NCBI GenBank assembly: GCA_030272155.1
Contig: CP126202.1
Coordinates: forward strand, 1,116,001-1,180,000
Direction: 5' to 3'
DNA: 64,000 nucleotides
DNA from: Tetradesmus obliquus
Lineage: Eukaryota > Chlorophyta > Chlorophyceae > Sphaeropleales > Scenedesmaceae
Positions 30,283 to 41,273 of this stretch are shown here, piece after piece (position 1 is the stretch's first letter; each line of letters begins with the position of its first letter). The notes below the pieces were generated by a model. It saw only the letters and a list, made by a program, of their open reading frames with translations, was not told the DNA's origin and made no database searches. Both the position numbers and the translations under genes were made by a program.

Positions 30283-31588
30283 GCAGGTGAGGAAGCCACA
30301 AGCTGCCTGACTCATTGCGGCCGGGGTTTGGCTATCGCACTAGTCCTGCGCAACTAGTCATGCGCTGGGTTGTGTTCGTCACTGCCAATCAAGGTGTAAG
30401 ATTGACTCTTGCCATGGCCCGTCTGCACTAAAAGAAGCATGAACTAGCAGTCCTGTTCACAGCACACAGCATTGCGTACACCATGGCATGATTCAGAGGA
30501 AGGAAGCAGCAGCCGGTCGCGAATGTGTAACAGAAAAGTAGGTTTGACTGGCTGCAAGCTACTTGACGTTCAGTTCAAATGTTCCTACTGGTTCGAGTCT
30601 GACATAGTTTACCAGCACCCACCCATTGCTCGCTCTGCCACATCCTCGTGTGCAGGAGTGAACTGCTGCCGGCTGCGCCTGGAGCACCACATGCAGCTCA
30701 TCATACCAGATGGAGATCGTAGAGCAAACAGATGCTGGTAAACAGCAAGCAGCACGCGGCGCTGCCACTCACCCAGTGCCTTCCCTGCCACCTCTTCGTG
30801 TGCAGCAGTGAACTGCTGCTGGCTGCGCAGCTGCTGCAGCTGCTGCCTGACAGGCTCCAGCAGGCTCACAAACGCTGCTGCTGCTGCCACTGCTGCTGCT
30901 GCTGCTGGTGGTGGTGGTGGTGCGGCTGGTGCCGCTGCTTCTTCCTCTGGCTTGATGCGCACTGGCGGCTGCTGCTGCTGCTGCTGAAGAGCACTCGAGC
31001 AGCCCGCTGCAATGCAGGATCAGTGCACAGGCGGGCAGAGGTATGATTTCGCAGGGTTGTGCACAACGCCAGTAGGGTTTGGCGAGGGGTGCATGCACTC
31101 TTGGGTGTGTCTGGGGTGTGCTCTCCAGCAGCAGGGCGTGGCAAAACGTGTGTACAACAAGTCAGTTATTTGTTTAAATTGAGTTGCTCTGTGCACTTGT
31201 GCAGTTGCAATCAGCAGTCCTGTCGCAGTGTGACTGGGCTGGGGCCAGTGGCTAGCCTGAGCACAGGCTGTAGCTGCATCCGAAACATGCAGAGTGCATG
31301 CAGCTGGCAAGCAAGAGGCACACCAAACGCTGCCATTCAACAACATTGCAGTCACGCGCACGTAGATATAAAGCAGTACCTGTTGGGTGCGATGGCCCTG
31401 CCGCTGCTACCACTAGGCAACACACTAGGCACCACAAGGCTTGTGCTGTGATGTGTCCAGGAGGCCAGGAGCAGCAGCTGCCAGTACTCACGGAACGTGG
31501 CGCTCAGGTAAAGTGCCACTTCGCCTCTCAATAAGTTGCGTTTTTTATGCACGTCCTGCTGCGTGTCATCAGCACTGCCGGAACTCAT
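25905..31588 (-). CDS. large Gln/Ala-rich nuclear-type protein with a degenerate bZIP-like segment
   Basis: Six exons join in phase: 31492-31588, 30773-31006, 29778-29896, 29285-29428, 28600-28653, 25905-28193, giving 978 residues if the ATG at 31588 is the start. Exons 2-4 hold LLEPVRQQLQQLRSQQ, HLPQYTALLQPKLGDWTLP and ALRVLANRQAAARTKLRNKI. The last resembles the basic region of plant VIP1/RF2-type bZIP factors, but is followed by Pro-Gly and an irregular zipper (LGLEPQQLVQLADKLFDLM). Exon 6 is low-complexity: Lys/Ala blocks with AKKVKHS-type repeats, poly-Gln, three tandem 31-residue repeats around LQIQQGGSFPASYNAAAAQ, and an acidic/aromatic C-terminus. Five [IV]KxE motifs suggest sumoylation. 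Probably a nuclear regulator; no exact family. Exons further upstream (one possible at about 32000-32060, phase-compatible) could extend it. Confidence 0.7.
28480..28545 (-). repeat. copy of the 3' edge of exon 5 of the bZIP-like gene
   Basis: It encodes EQAKQLGLEPQQL plus GTGAGC donor on the minus strand, matching the true exon end at 28600-28640 about 110 bp away. Related intron sequence is also repeated between 28650 and 28830 (CTGCAGCTGGCCTT(T/C)..). Confidence 0.8.
29523..29583 (-). repeat. decayed copy of the 5' edge of exon 4 of the bZIP-like gene
   Basis: On the minus strand a GTCAG acceptor precedes GTGCGCGGCGGC and codons for EGNPLDK, as in exon 4 (29380-29428). It carries a stop codon in the gene's frame, so it is not coding. 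Confidence 0.75.
29931..30300 (-). repeat. long (CAG)n tracts and copies of the 5' edge of exon 3 of the bZIP-like gene
   Basis: A (CAG)23 run (29931-29999) lies about 35 bp upstream, in transcription order, of exon 3. The exon start (CTGCATGACAAGGG(C/T)GGC) is then repeated at about 30048-30080 and 30170-30240, each again next to a CAG run (30082-30127, 30250-30283). Confidence 0.85.
30600..30670 (-). repeat. copy of the 3' edge of exon 2 of the bZIP-like gene
   Basis: The minus strand encodes RQQFTPAHEDVAERAMG followed by GTGGGT, against QQQFTAAHEEVAGKALG plus GTGAGT at the true exon 2 end (30773-30825). Confidence 0.8.
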
Positions 31589-33283
31589 GTTGATGACCCA
31601 GCTGCAAGGCAGGGCCTGACGGTTGGTCTGTACCGCCTCGCCAGACAGTAGCAGGAGATTGAGCAGACCCCTACAGGAAGCATGATGAGCGTAGCAGAGG
31701 TGGCAGGAGCGTGCTCAGGGAGGCATACGACAGAGCTGCCTGTTCTGCCGAGAGCAGGCTCAGCCACCACGCCTGTATTGTTCGTGAGCAGGCGCTGATC
31801 ATTTTTTGATGCATTTTGCATAGCTGGGGCAAATAAGCACCGGCCACACGGCAGTGGTGCAGGCAGGACTGGCAGCGTAAGGCAGCGCCTGAGCCAAGGC
31901 ATACGTGCAGCTCGAAATAAACGCGTAATAGCTGCGCAAAGATGATCTTAAAACATATGTGGTGGGCGTTTGTGCTTGCACGACCTGCTGAGCTACAAAC
32001 ATCACCCACCTGATGGCGACACTGGCTGTGTTGGTCACAGGCGCATGGCTCTCGCCCTTACAGCTGCCTCCAAACCTTAACCTTGTACGTTTACAGCTCG
32101 ATCTGGTGCTGTTTGTCTGTAATTCCCTCTCGCAGCTACGCAAGCACTATGGCCCAGCGATTGGCGTCTGTGCTGGGCGGTAAGCCTAGTTTTATATGTT
32201 GAGCAACGTCTATGTCTATGAAATTTGAGGCGAGCTGCGCTGCCAGGCGCATCATAATAATGGTGTGGGCGATTTCTGTCATACGCTAAATCTCCATGGA
32301 TTGGCTGGTTACACAGCACTTCTATCTTAAGCAAAGCCATGCTGGCATAGAAGCATACGATGTACACATTCGCAATATTTGTTGGTTCATTCTTGTTGGC
32401 GAAAACGTCACTGCGACGTTCCCGCCCGCAAAACTGTACTTCCTGATGCGTGCACCAGGCGGCAATCTTGTCATAAAAATCAAACACAACCAGTGTCATT
32501 ATTTGATATTATAGTATTGCGTGCACACCTACATAAGCTCACGGTTGATTACACGACCAACAGTGTTGTATGAAGTGCTGCGATTATACCCTGCTGGTGA
32601 CACCGCATTCCGCAGCCATGAGCGAAGATAACTGACCGTAAACCTCCAAATTGACTTAGTCTGTTCCTTTTTAAAACGATTCAATGGTTGCACAGCCAGG
32701 ACACCTCTACAGGTCTCTGAGTCTTTCCACCATGGTTTCACGTCGGGTAGCGTGTCCCCGTAATACTACGTCACAAGACACACTATTATATTTCATAGTA
32801 TGAAGGAGCTGCGTACAAGTGCACGGACTGCAGCGTTCACATCCAGAGGTGGGCCTCTCAGGCCTCCGAGCAAGGAGTGATTCCTGCTATGACTGGGCAC
32901 AGTGCTTGTGTGATTCACTGGCCGAATCCAGTTGATGGCTAACGGAATAAATGGTTGCCCAAATGAACCTGTCATTGGCTCGGAAACGGGTTGTGTTCCA
33001 GCCGTGTAACACACAAATCGTGCTAACATCAGAGCACCAATCCAGCCACAACACAGCAACCGCATGCCATGATGGCTGGCAGGTAGTGTGTCGCATTGTG
33101 CAGATCATTGTGCAGATGTTACCCTGCATCACATCACAGGCTACCGCACCACGCAGAGTGCAACTTGTCAAAACGTCTGACATGTGACATGCCAGTAATT
33201 GTCCTATTCCTGCCAGCAAGCTGCCTGCTGCTCAGTAGCCTCACATTCTGCTGCCATATAAAGAAAGTTGCCGGTTGCATTCA
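31589..33283. other. A/T-richer intergenic region with small candidate frames
   Basis: CAG/CTG density drops and A/T content rises, most clearly 31900-33000. A minus-strand segment at about 32000-32060 looks like an exon (CKGESHAPVTNTASVAI, AG|GTGGGT donor). It would join in phase to an AG just before the ATG region of the bZIP-like gene, so that gene may start further up. A minus-strand frame 32793-33065 is listed separately. Otherwise nothing is recognised. Confidence 0.4.
32793..33065 (-). CDS. possible small secreted protein, 90 residues
   Basis: A single uninterrupted frame starts with ATG and a signal-peptide-like segment (MRLLCCGWIGALMLARFVC), followed by a polar, non-repetitive region with three N-x-S/T sites, and ends at TGA. 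No family is recognised and no transcript signal is seen. The A/T-rich setting makes a chance frame possible. It could also be the first exon of a longer gene. Confidence 0.25.
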   Translation of the reverse strand: MRLLCCGWIGALMLARFVCYTAGTQPVSEPMTGSFGQPFIPLAINWIRPVNHTSTVPSHSRNHSLLGGLRGPPLDVNAAVRALVRSSFIL

Positions 33284-33400
33284 TTACAAGCATACGCATG
33301 CTGCCATGGCTGCCTCCGCTGCCGCCTCCAGCGTTTGCATGTACTGCTGTCTGGTCGGCTCATAATCCAGCTCCTCGACCACCTCAACACTTTTCAAGTG
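33284..33400 (-). repeat. copy of the C-terminal coding end of the Gln-rich membrane protein gene, 3' of its stop
   Basis: The minus strand encodes VVEELDYEPTRQQYMQTLEA then AAEAAMAA, against VVEELDYELTSQQYIQTLEA then AAEAAMAA in the gene (33560-33655). It is a post-terminal tandem copy about 270 bp downstream of the original. Confidence 0.85.
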
Positions 33401-33527
33401 CCATGTTGCAACACTGCTTACGAAGCAGCAGCGCACTCGCCTGCATTGATGCGGCCTTGCCAGCGGGGCAATTGCCACTGTTTCAACTGCCAACCAGCAA
33501 ATATATCCTAGATGAGATGCCACTATG

Positions 33528-33727
33528 CTAGTCCTGCCAGCATGCTGCCTGCTGCTCAGCCGCCTCATCATCTGCTGCCATTGCCGCCTCAGCTGCTGCC
33601 TCTAGTGTCTGAATGTACTGCTGGCTGGTCAGCTCATAGTCCAGCTCCTCCACCACCTCAGGCACCCACTGAGGCAGCCACAGCCGCACAGATACATGCC
33701 AGCGCTGCTGCTGCTGCTCAGGCAACG

Positions 33728-33763
<36 letters not shown>

Positions 33764-33941
33764 GTGGTGGTGGTGGAGTAGCGATATCGCCCTGTTCAGC
33801 CGGAGCATCTGGCTGCCGCACATCCTGCTGCTGGCCTTGCATGGCAGTGCTGCTGCTGCTGCTGCTACTTGAAGAGCGCCGCCACAGCCTGCTAAGATTC
33901 CAAGAAGAGCGGCCGTTGCTGCCTTCTGCATCTACAGCCGT

Positions 33942-34013
<72 letters not shown>

Positions 34014-34536
34014 ACCATCCTGCTGCTGCTGCTGCTGCTGTTGCTGGACACCTTTGCAGGATGGCGCTTCACTTGGGCGGCTGCTGCTGCTGTTGAAGTT
34101 GCGACGCAAGCTGCCAAGTACAGCAGCAGCAGCTTTTGCCGGATTTGGCAGCTCAAAGCCTGCGCTGAACTCGCTGCTGCGTGTGTGCAGCTCCTGCCAC
34201 CTCGACAGCATCTGTGCATGCGCCAGCAGCAGCTCCTGCTGCTGCATCTGCACCTGCTGCAGCATGCGCACCTGTGCAGAGCATAGCGTGCATGGTGGCA
34301 GCAGTGAGAGACGTGACATGTTACACGATGCAGCCGGGAGGACCGACTCCAGTGGCTGTTCACATTCTCATTCAGCAAAGGCAGGGCAAAGGTAGGGGGG
34401 CAAGCAAGTGTGCACATTGCGCAACTGGCATGCTTGCTGTTGCTGAAGACAAACCCCAGCCGCATTTGCTTTTGCATACAACCAAAGAGCAGCCGAGAAC
34501 AAAGAAAAAAACAAATCCCAGCTGTTCTTCAAGACT

Positions 34537-34581
<45 letters not shown>

Positions 34582-35790
34582 CGTACCTTTTGTCTGCTCA
34601 GCTGAGCCATGTCCTGCCACACCTGCAGCCCAGCAGCCTGCAGCTGCGGTCATCTTTCATCATCACATGAAATGCACACAAGCGCCGCTTGGGCCCTGAA
34701 AGTGTGAGCAATGCGCATCCTGTATGCTTGCTGCAGGCACACAGCAGTTGGTGCAACTCACGCAGCGCACAAAGAGCACGAAGATAAGAACTCACTAGTT
34801 GTTTCTTAGCAGCAGCCCCGAAGGATAAGAAGGCAAGGCGTACCTTCTGCCTGCTCAGCAGGGCCATGTCCTGCCACAGCTGCAGCCCAGCTGCCTGTAG
34901 CTGCGGTCATCTTTGACTATCACAAAATGCACAAGCACCGTTTGGGCCCTGAAAGTGTGCGCAATGCGCATCCTGTATGCTTGCTGCAGGCACACAGCAG
35001 TCTGTGCAACTCACGCAGCGCACAAAGAGCACGAAGATAAGAACTCACTAGTTGTTTTTTAGCAGCAGCCCTGAAGGATAAGAAGGCAAGGCTCACCTTC
35101 TGCCTGCTCAGCAGGGCCATGTCTTGCCACAGCTGCAGCCCAGCTGCCTGTAGCTGCGGTCATCTTTAACTATCACAAAATGCACAAGCACCGTTTGGGC
35201 CCTGAAAGTGTGCGCAATGCGCATCCTGTATGCTTGCTGCAGGCACACAGCAGTCTATGCAACCCACGCAGCGCTCAAGGAGCACGAAGATAAGAACTTG
35301 CTAGGTGCTTCCTAGCAGCAGCCCCGAAAATAAGAAGGCAAGGCTTACCTTCTGCCTGCTCAGCAGGGCCATGTCCTGCCACAGCTGCACCCCTGCAGCC
35401 TGTAGCTGCGCCTCAGCCTGCTGCAGCTGCTGCTGCTGCCATGCGGCCTGCAGCTGCGATGAGGCATACCAGCACAGGGGGTTCCAGCTTTGGTACCCAG
35501 TCTGCTGCTGCTGCTGCTGTACAACCACCTGCTGCTGCTGTGGCTGCTGTGTGGTAGTCTGCTGTGAATCCTGTTGGTGTGATGGTGTATGTTCTTCCTG
35601 CTGCTGCGTTACAGTGCTGGTCAATATCTGCTGCTCTGCCTGGCCTAACTGCTCTACTGCACTGTTCTGCTCCACCTGCGGCTGCTCCTGTTGTTCCTGC
35701 TGTGGTTGCTTCTCTCTACTGTCCTGCTGCCCTTGCTGCTGCTGTCTCTCTGATGCAGTGACATCTTCCACCTGCTGTTGCGCTGACTCT

Positions 35791-35823
<33 letters not shown>

Positions 35824-36063
35824 AGCAGCTCTCCAAGCAGCCCAGCATCCTGCTGCACTGCTGCTGCTGCCTCATCTTGCAGGAAACACTCTGCTACACA
35901 GCCAGGCCCGCACACCGCTTTGCACACAGTGCACCACAGCGCGAGTTGCTGCGCTGCCGCCTGGCTGCGGCGGTGCTGCTGCTGCTGCCAGGGCTGCCGC
36001 AGGGTGGCTTGGTGCTGTGCTGCTGCTGCCAGGGACTCCCAGAAGGACACGGAGTTCTGCAGT

Positions 36064-36094
<31 letters not shown>

Positions 36095-36534
36095 GCAATG
36101 TGTGCATGTCAGTCCCGCAAGGTGCAGATGTGGTTTGGCTGAAAGACGCCAGATTACTGTGCAGACACAACCCATTGCCACACTGATAACACAAAGAGGC
36201 CAGCAGCAGCGCACCTGTATCGCTGCCAGGTGGCCCCCCACCATGCTGCAATGCAGGACGTGTTAGTGACAAGAAGCGGACCAATCACGTTGCATGGCAA
36301 CTTTATCTGTGATCGCGCCAGCATCAGCGCACCTGTATCGCTGCTGCCTACTCACAACGCTATCAATCAGTGGCAAAGGGCTGCACGCCCATGCTGCGTT
36401 GCCAGCAGCAGCATGATTCGGCTGATGTGACCAGCGCACCTGTATGGCTGCCAGGTGCCCGCCCACCATGCCGCATGAGCCCTCGTACCACTGGCAGCGC
36501 TCACCACGCCTGCAGCGGCAGCAGCAGCAGCAGC

Positions 36535-36582
<48 letters not shown>

Positions 36583-36897
36583 GTGCAAGCTGCAGCTTGT
36601 GAGCACGTGTGGGGCATGATATGAAAACCCACACACTGCAGCCCACAGCCTGCAGCACAATCGCGCACACCTCACAGCCTTCAATGTCAATCATCAACGG
36701 GTTGTAGGGTACTCTACACCCTCAAACCCGCCTGTTGTGTGCTTTCCTCGCTGATGACACTCGCTCACCGCTCGATGTCGTCCAGCCTCTCCACCACGTA
36801 CAGCTTCACCCCCAGTGTCACCAGCCCGCCGGCGATCAGCCCGCCCACCACTGCGCCCTCCCACTCGAAGAACCAGGCCTGCAGCGGCGCAAGCCGG

Positions 36898-36936
<39 letters not shown>

Positions 36937-37743
36937 TATGTGAGATGAGAACATTGAGGGCAGCATCGCCGCAGAATCTGTTCCAGCTGCGCTGCTGCGC
37001 ATGTGTGTTTCTGCGCTGTGAGATTGCCTGGCTGCTGACGCTGCACCTGCTGTCGCTGCTGCTGCGCACATGGCAGCTATGTGGCACATCATACTTGCTG
37101 TGGGAAGCCTATAAGACCCTCCCGCTTGTGATCAGCTGTTGCGGTTGTGGCTGGCCCCACCTGGCTTGGCTGCCTCCCTGTGGTACTTGCAAACTGCTGT
37201 CGAAGTCTCCATAAATGCCCTGCCCTGCCAGTCTTTTGCTGTGTGCTGCTATACCTGCCCACCTGGCTTGGCTGACTTTCTGTGGTACTTGCATTGCTGT
37301 CAATAGCCTCCATAAATGCCCTGTCCTGCCTGTCTTTTGCTGTGTTTTGTTTGCTGCTATGCCTGCCCACCTGGCTTGGCTGACTGCCGCTGCTGCTGCG
37401 CACAATGCGGCTATGAGATACATCCTTTCAACTGCTGTCGAACATCATCATCACATCATCCTCCCTGCCCTGCCTTTGCTGTTGTGGCTGGCCCCACCTG
37501 GCTTGGCTGCCTCCCTGCGGTACCTGCAAACTGCTGTCAATAGCCTCCAGAAATGCCCTGTCCTGCCTGTCTTTTGCTGTGTTTTGTTTGCTGCTATGCC
37601 TGCTGCTATGCCTGCCCACAGCCCGCCTGCTATGCCTGCCCACCTGGCTTGGCTGCCTCCCTACGGTACTTGCGCTGCAGCGCATAAAACTTGTTGACCA
37701 GCACGCGCACAACCAGCGAGCCCGGGTAGCGGTAACCATCCGG
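33528..37743 (-). CDS. Gln-rich protein with one glycine-zipper membrane segment (N-terminus unresolved)
   Basis: Six exons join in phase: 37644-37743, 36769-36898, 36671-36713, 36440-36499, 35349-36056, 33528-34271, giving at least 594 residues. Upstream exons are missing from the model. Exon 1 here reads PDGYRYPGSLVVRVLVNKFY. The next carries a membrane segment GAVVGGLIAGGLVTLGVKLY with GxxxG spacing. Exon 5 holds NSVSFWESLAAAA and a Cys cluster WCTVCKAVCGPGCVAEC (possible metal site), then long Gln-rich runs. The final exon has coiled-coil-like MLQQVQMQQQELLLAHAQ, poly-Gln, a Ser run, a poly-Pro run and a conserved-looking C-terminus PEVVEELDYELTSQQYIQ. The family is not recognised. The acceptor of exon 4 (GGTGAG|CGC) is weak. 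Confidence 0.6.
34590..35370 (-). repeat. tandem repeat of about 252-260 bp carrying the 3' edge of exon 5 of the Gln-rich gene
   Basis: The segment encoding QLWQDMALLSRQKV with a GTAAGC/GTGAGC/GTACGC donor occurs near 34605, 34861, 35115 and 35367. The last is the true exon end. Between copies the intron sequence (ATAAGAAGGCAAGGC, GCACGAAGATAAGAAC, GGGCCCTGAAAGTGTG) is more than 90% alike by eye, so the expansion is recent. Confidence 0.9.
36205..36262 (-). repeat. copy of the 3' edge of exon 4 of the Gln-rich gene
   Basis: It encodes MVGGHLAAIQ followed by GTGCGCTG on the minus strand, as at the true end 36430-36475. A further fragment with GCGCACCTGTAT lies near 36328. Confidence 0.75.
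37140..37650 (-). repeat. tandem copies of the 3' edge of the exon at 37644-37743
   Basis: The plus-strand phrase CCCACCTGGCTTGGCTG(C/A)CT followed by a TACTTGC or similar recurs near 37158, 37260, 37368, 37494 and 37639. The minus strand encodes (R)REAAKPG with GTGGG donor. Spacing is about 102-145 bp, and CTCCA(G/T)AAATGCCCTG(T/C)CCTG is repeated too. Confidence 0.85.
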
Positions 37744-40700
37744 CTGCAGGATAGCAATCAATATGCGTTAAGGGTGTGGTTGGTGTGAGAGGGGTGGTGT
37801 TGGCTGCAGGAAAACTGGTGGGACTGGAAGTTGCCGCGGGTGGGTTGCTGGAGGGACAAGCTGCTGTGTTGGTGTGGGTTGAAGGCATGGGCTGCATGTT
37901 TGTGCTGCTGAGTTATGCTTGAACCGCATCATATGTGAGAAATCCACGGAAAACAGACAGCAAGGCTGCATGGGATTTCAGCAGTGTTGGTGCTGCTGCT
38001 ACTGCTGAATGCTACTGCTCTTGCTGCGCTGCTGTCGTCGTCACGATGCTTTCAGCTGCATCCGCTGCATAATGTACTTTACAACCTACCATATCCTTAT
38101 CCCAAAGCCCGGTTGGTTCTGTGACTTATACTCTTCTGCCGGCCTTCTGCAACTCTTGAACTACAAGTACGTCGTTGTCCAGGTGAAGGTGCAACGATCT
38201 TCACATGCGCGCTTTTACCACAAGCAGCAATTGTAACAAGCAGATCGACACTCTGTCCGGCGCGTGGCTTTGGTCCCATCAACCCCTTGAATATGTACTG
38301 CCTGGAACTTCCTGGAGTTGTCAACTCAGAGCCCTTGAAGGTGACAATTGTTACATCACATGGTTTAACCATTGTAATTCACACGTGCTCTGACACCACT
38401 CAGCCCCATTACAAGCTCCGTTTCTTGCATGAAACACACACAAACTGTATGATCACCATGGGCAAACGTCAACAGCAACAGGCCAGGCACCTGTGTTGAA
38501 CAACCCCCAAGCTGTCAATATGCTGGAACAACACCGCTCCTGCCAGCACAGATCCTGCAGGACGTCAACTCAGGCCGTCAGTGCACTGTATGACGTGTGT
38601 TGCAGGACACCAGCGTGTGTTGCACAACACCAGTCTCCAGCAGCACCTTTTGTGCCGCACCAAAGTGCTGACGATGCAATGTTACGTAATGTAACAAACA
38701 GTGACGTATTAAAGTGCTGGCCGCACACATAGGATGGGCACTGTGTATGGTAAGCAATCCAAGCACACACCTCTGCATCATGCAACATGATGTTGGTTGC
38801 GCGGCGGTTGGGCACTTTGCATATGTATGTCAACTGCGGATACTGTCACAGTCACATATGCATGCAAGGCAGCGGGGGATTGGGTGGCACATCAGCATAC
38901 CTCCAACCACACAGTATTAAAGCGGTACAACGTGCAACCACACAAGCATGCATCCACATCATGCCATATGCAAACTCTCTGCTTTCATGCTATATGCAAA
39001 CTCTCTGTGAACATCAGCACGCCTCGGCATCAGCATGCCTCACAACATGGAAACTGTGGAGCAAACATATAACTTCAAATAAGGGCCGCTAGCTGGACTC
39101 GTTTTCCTGCAAGTGAACCTGTTGCACTCCTGCTGGTGCTGAACACACCACACTACAGGCGCTGTTGGTGGCACCTGAGATGTGATCGCAGTCTGCACAT
39201 GTGTTCAGCACATGCAGCTCAGGCCCTGCACATCTTGCAGCAAACGTGGCACGTACACCCCATGTGGGCCATATATGATGGCTGTCTTCTCCTCAAAGAG
39301 CACGCAACTAACCACATAACGGTCAGTCAACAAGAAAATGCTCATAGCGCACTCATCCACACACGGTGAAATTTGCAGCAGTATCAGACACAAATATGCA
39401 CTGGATCCCTGTCCTGCAAGCAGTGGTAGCTGCACCCTGCAACAGCACCTGTCCTGCAAGCAGTGATGGCTGCACCCTGCAACAGCACCTGTCCTGCAAG
39501 CAGTGGTAGCTGCACCCTGCAACAGCACCTGTCCTGCAAGCAGTGGTAGCTGCACCCTGCAATAGCACCTGTCCTGCAAGCAGTGGTAGCTGCACCCTGC
39601 AACACCACCTGTCCTGCAAGTCAGGCAAGCCATGCAATCCACTCAAACTAAACATTGCAAACCCAGGAACACCAAGCTCTTCCCAAGTGCATGTCATAGA
39701 GCAGTCACACAGAGCAACCCCACACAAAATGAAAACAGAGCCAGCACACCATGCATCTTGCAGGATGAGACGCAGTCAGCGCGCACTCCACTGCATAATG
39801 CGATGACAGAACAACCGCACAGAGCAAGCACACACAATAGCCTTTCAGCGCCGGCGCCAGCTTTAGCCCACTGCATACATGTAAACTTTCCCTTCACAAC
39901 AGGGTTTCTTCTACCACAAAACAACACGCCTCAGAAAAACACAAGCCACGGGCTAGCTGATGGACCGCAACCAAGCATTGCTGGCATTGGTTGCAGGCAT
40001 CACAAAAAGAAGCACACACAGATGCACAGCACTGCACCAGCAGCGCCATGGTTGCAGCCACACTCGTCACAAACCCTCTGTTTGCAGGAGCAGAAGAGAA
40101 CACAACAGAACAGAACGCAACAGAACACATGCCCAAACTGCAGATGTGACACGCAGGAGACATGTCCTGCACCCTGCAAGCACATGAGTGCATGTCAGCA
40201 CCATCACTGACATAGCCCCTGCACATGTACCAGTACAATGCTGTTTGCTGAAGCCTCTTTGCAAGCGCAAGCAGTGCTCCCTGTACTTATCTGAACTACA
40301 AATGCTGGCCTGACAGGCCAGCGCTGCTGCAGCGAAGTTCATAGATCCAGCAATTGCAGGCGCTCACTTTCCTGCAAGCCACTTCCGGCGCAGACACACA
40401 TGGAATCCCTCCCTCCTGCAGGCAGCTGTGCTGGCTGCACACATTAACAGCGCAAACTCCACTGCATGATGCGCATAACACACACAGATCCATCTCATAA
40501 TGCGTATCCAGACACCAACAACTTTTGAATTTGGGGTCTTTTGCTGCGGACGCACTGAGCAAGCACATGGCATCTCACAGATGCACGAGCCGTGCATCAA
40601 CAACCCGTGCTGCAACAGCAGGCGCCCGGAGTACCTACGCAAAACAACTGCCGCAAGACAAAGCAAGAGAGCACACCACACGACTTGCGGCAGGCGCATA

Positions 40701-41107
40701 CACCATTTGTCACAGCACAACTTCAGCATGAGGTCAGCAGCTGCAACAGCGCCCATGTACGCTTGACACAGAGATGCAATTCTTCCGCAGTAGCAAGGTG
40801 CGCGTACACTCAGCACAACAGCAAACAGAATGATCTCACACACCATATGCCCTACCCAATGTCGTGCAGTAGTACTTGGTTGACATATTTTTATGACCAC
40901 ATATGACAGCAGCTGCCAGTAGCTCCACCAGTACAGCTGGCAACCTTGCTGGTAAACCCCACCCCCATGGCACACAACCCCGGGCAACACGGCAGCCTGC
41001 GCTGCAGCCTGCACACCGCTGCTTTCCAAGCCCTGCCCACTGCCAACACCAACAACTCCAGCATACTTCTGCTGCTGCTGCCGCTGCTGCTGCTGCTGCT
41101 GCTGCTC
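37744..41107. other. stretch between the Gln-rich gene and the ASMT gene
   Basis: It should contain the missing 5' exons of the Gln-rich gene. Candidate minus-strand coding segments are 38233-38345 (GSELTTPGSSRQYIFKGLMG, donor after TTGTG), about 38760-38830 (VPNRRATNIMLHDAE) and 39230-39345 (DRYVVSCVLFEEKTAIIYGP). None could be tied in by phase. A 262-codon minus frame (40364-41152) is Trp/Cys/Leu-rich without family signal and was not accepted. No RNA gene was recognised. Confidence 0.35.
39405..39615. repeat. 40-bp minisatellite, five copies
   Basis: CCTGTCCTGCAAGCAGTG followed by (G/A)(T/C)(A/G)GCTGCACCCTGCAAC repeats at 39410, 39450, 39490, 39530 and 39570 with nearly exact 40-bp spacing and few substitutions, followed by a truncated copy. 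Confidence 0.9.
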
Positions 41108-41225
41108 AGGGCGCCTGTGGTTCAGCCGCGTCTTTGTAAGCAATGACTGCATCCAGGAAGCGGCCTGTCTTCTTGCCCTGTATGCGCCGGAAGCCTGCTG
41201 CCTCTAGAAGGTGGCTGTACTCTGC
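41108..41225 (-). repeat. copy of the terminal coding part of the ASMT gene, stop codon included
   Basis: The minus strand encodes EYSHLLEAAGFRRIQGKKTG then RFLDAVIAYKDAAEPQAP and TGA. This matches the true exon 5 end (41274-41400) with conservative changes (R to K, SY to RF, I to V), and it sits in the 3' flank. The changes keep the reading frame. Confidence 0.9.
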
Positions 41226-41273
41226 TGTTGCTGCTGCTGCTGCGGCGGCGGCTGCGGCTGCTGCTGCTGCTGC

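Noticed and set aside
30575-30620. A GGTTCGAGTC string resembling a tRNA T-arm
   Set aside because: The flanking bases do not pair into a T stem and no D-arm or acceptor stem fits at tRNA spacing.
39405-39615. A CRISPR-like array (regular 40-bp repeats)
   Set aside because: There are no unique spacers between repeats; whole 40-bp units are copied head to tail, and the setting is eukaryotic.
40364-41152. 262-codon minus-strand frame with several hydrophobic stretches
   Set aside because: It starts inside the antisense of the ASMT post-terminal copy, is Trp/Cys-rich without family resemblance, and has no compatible splice signals.
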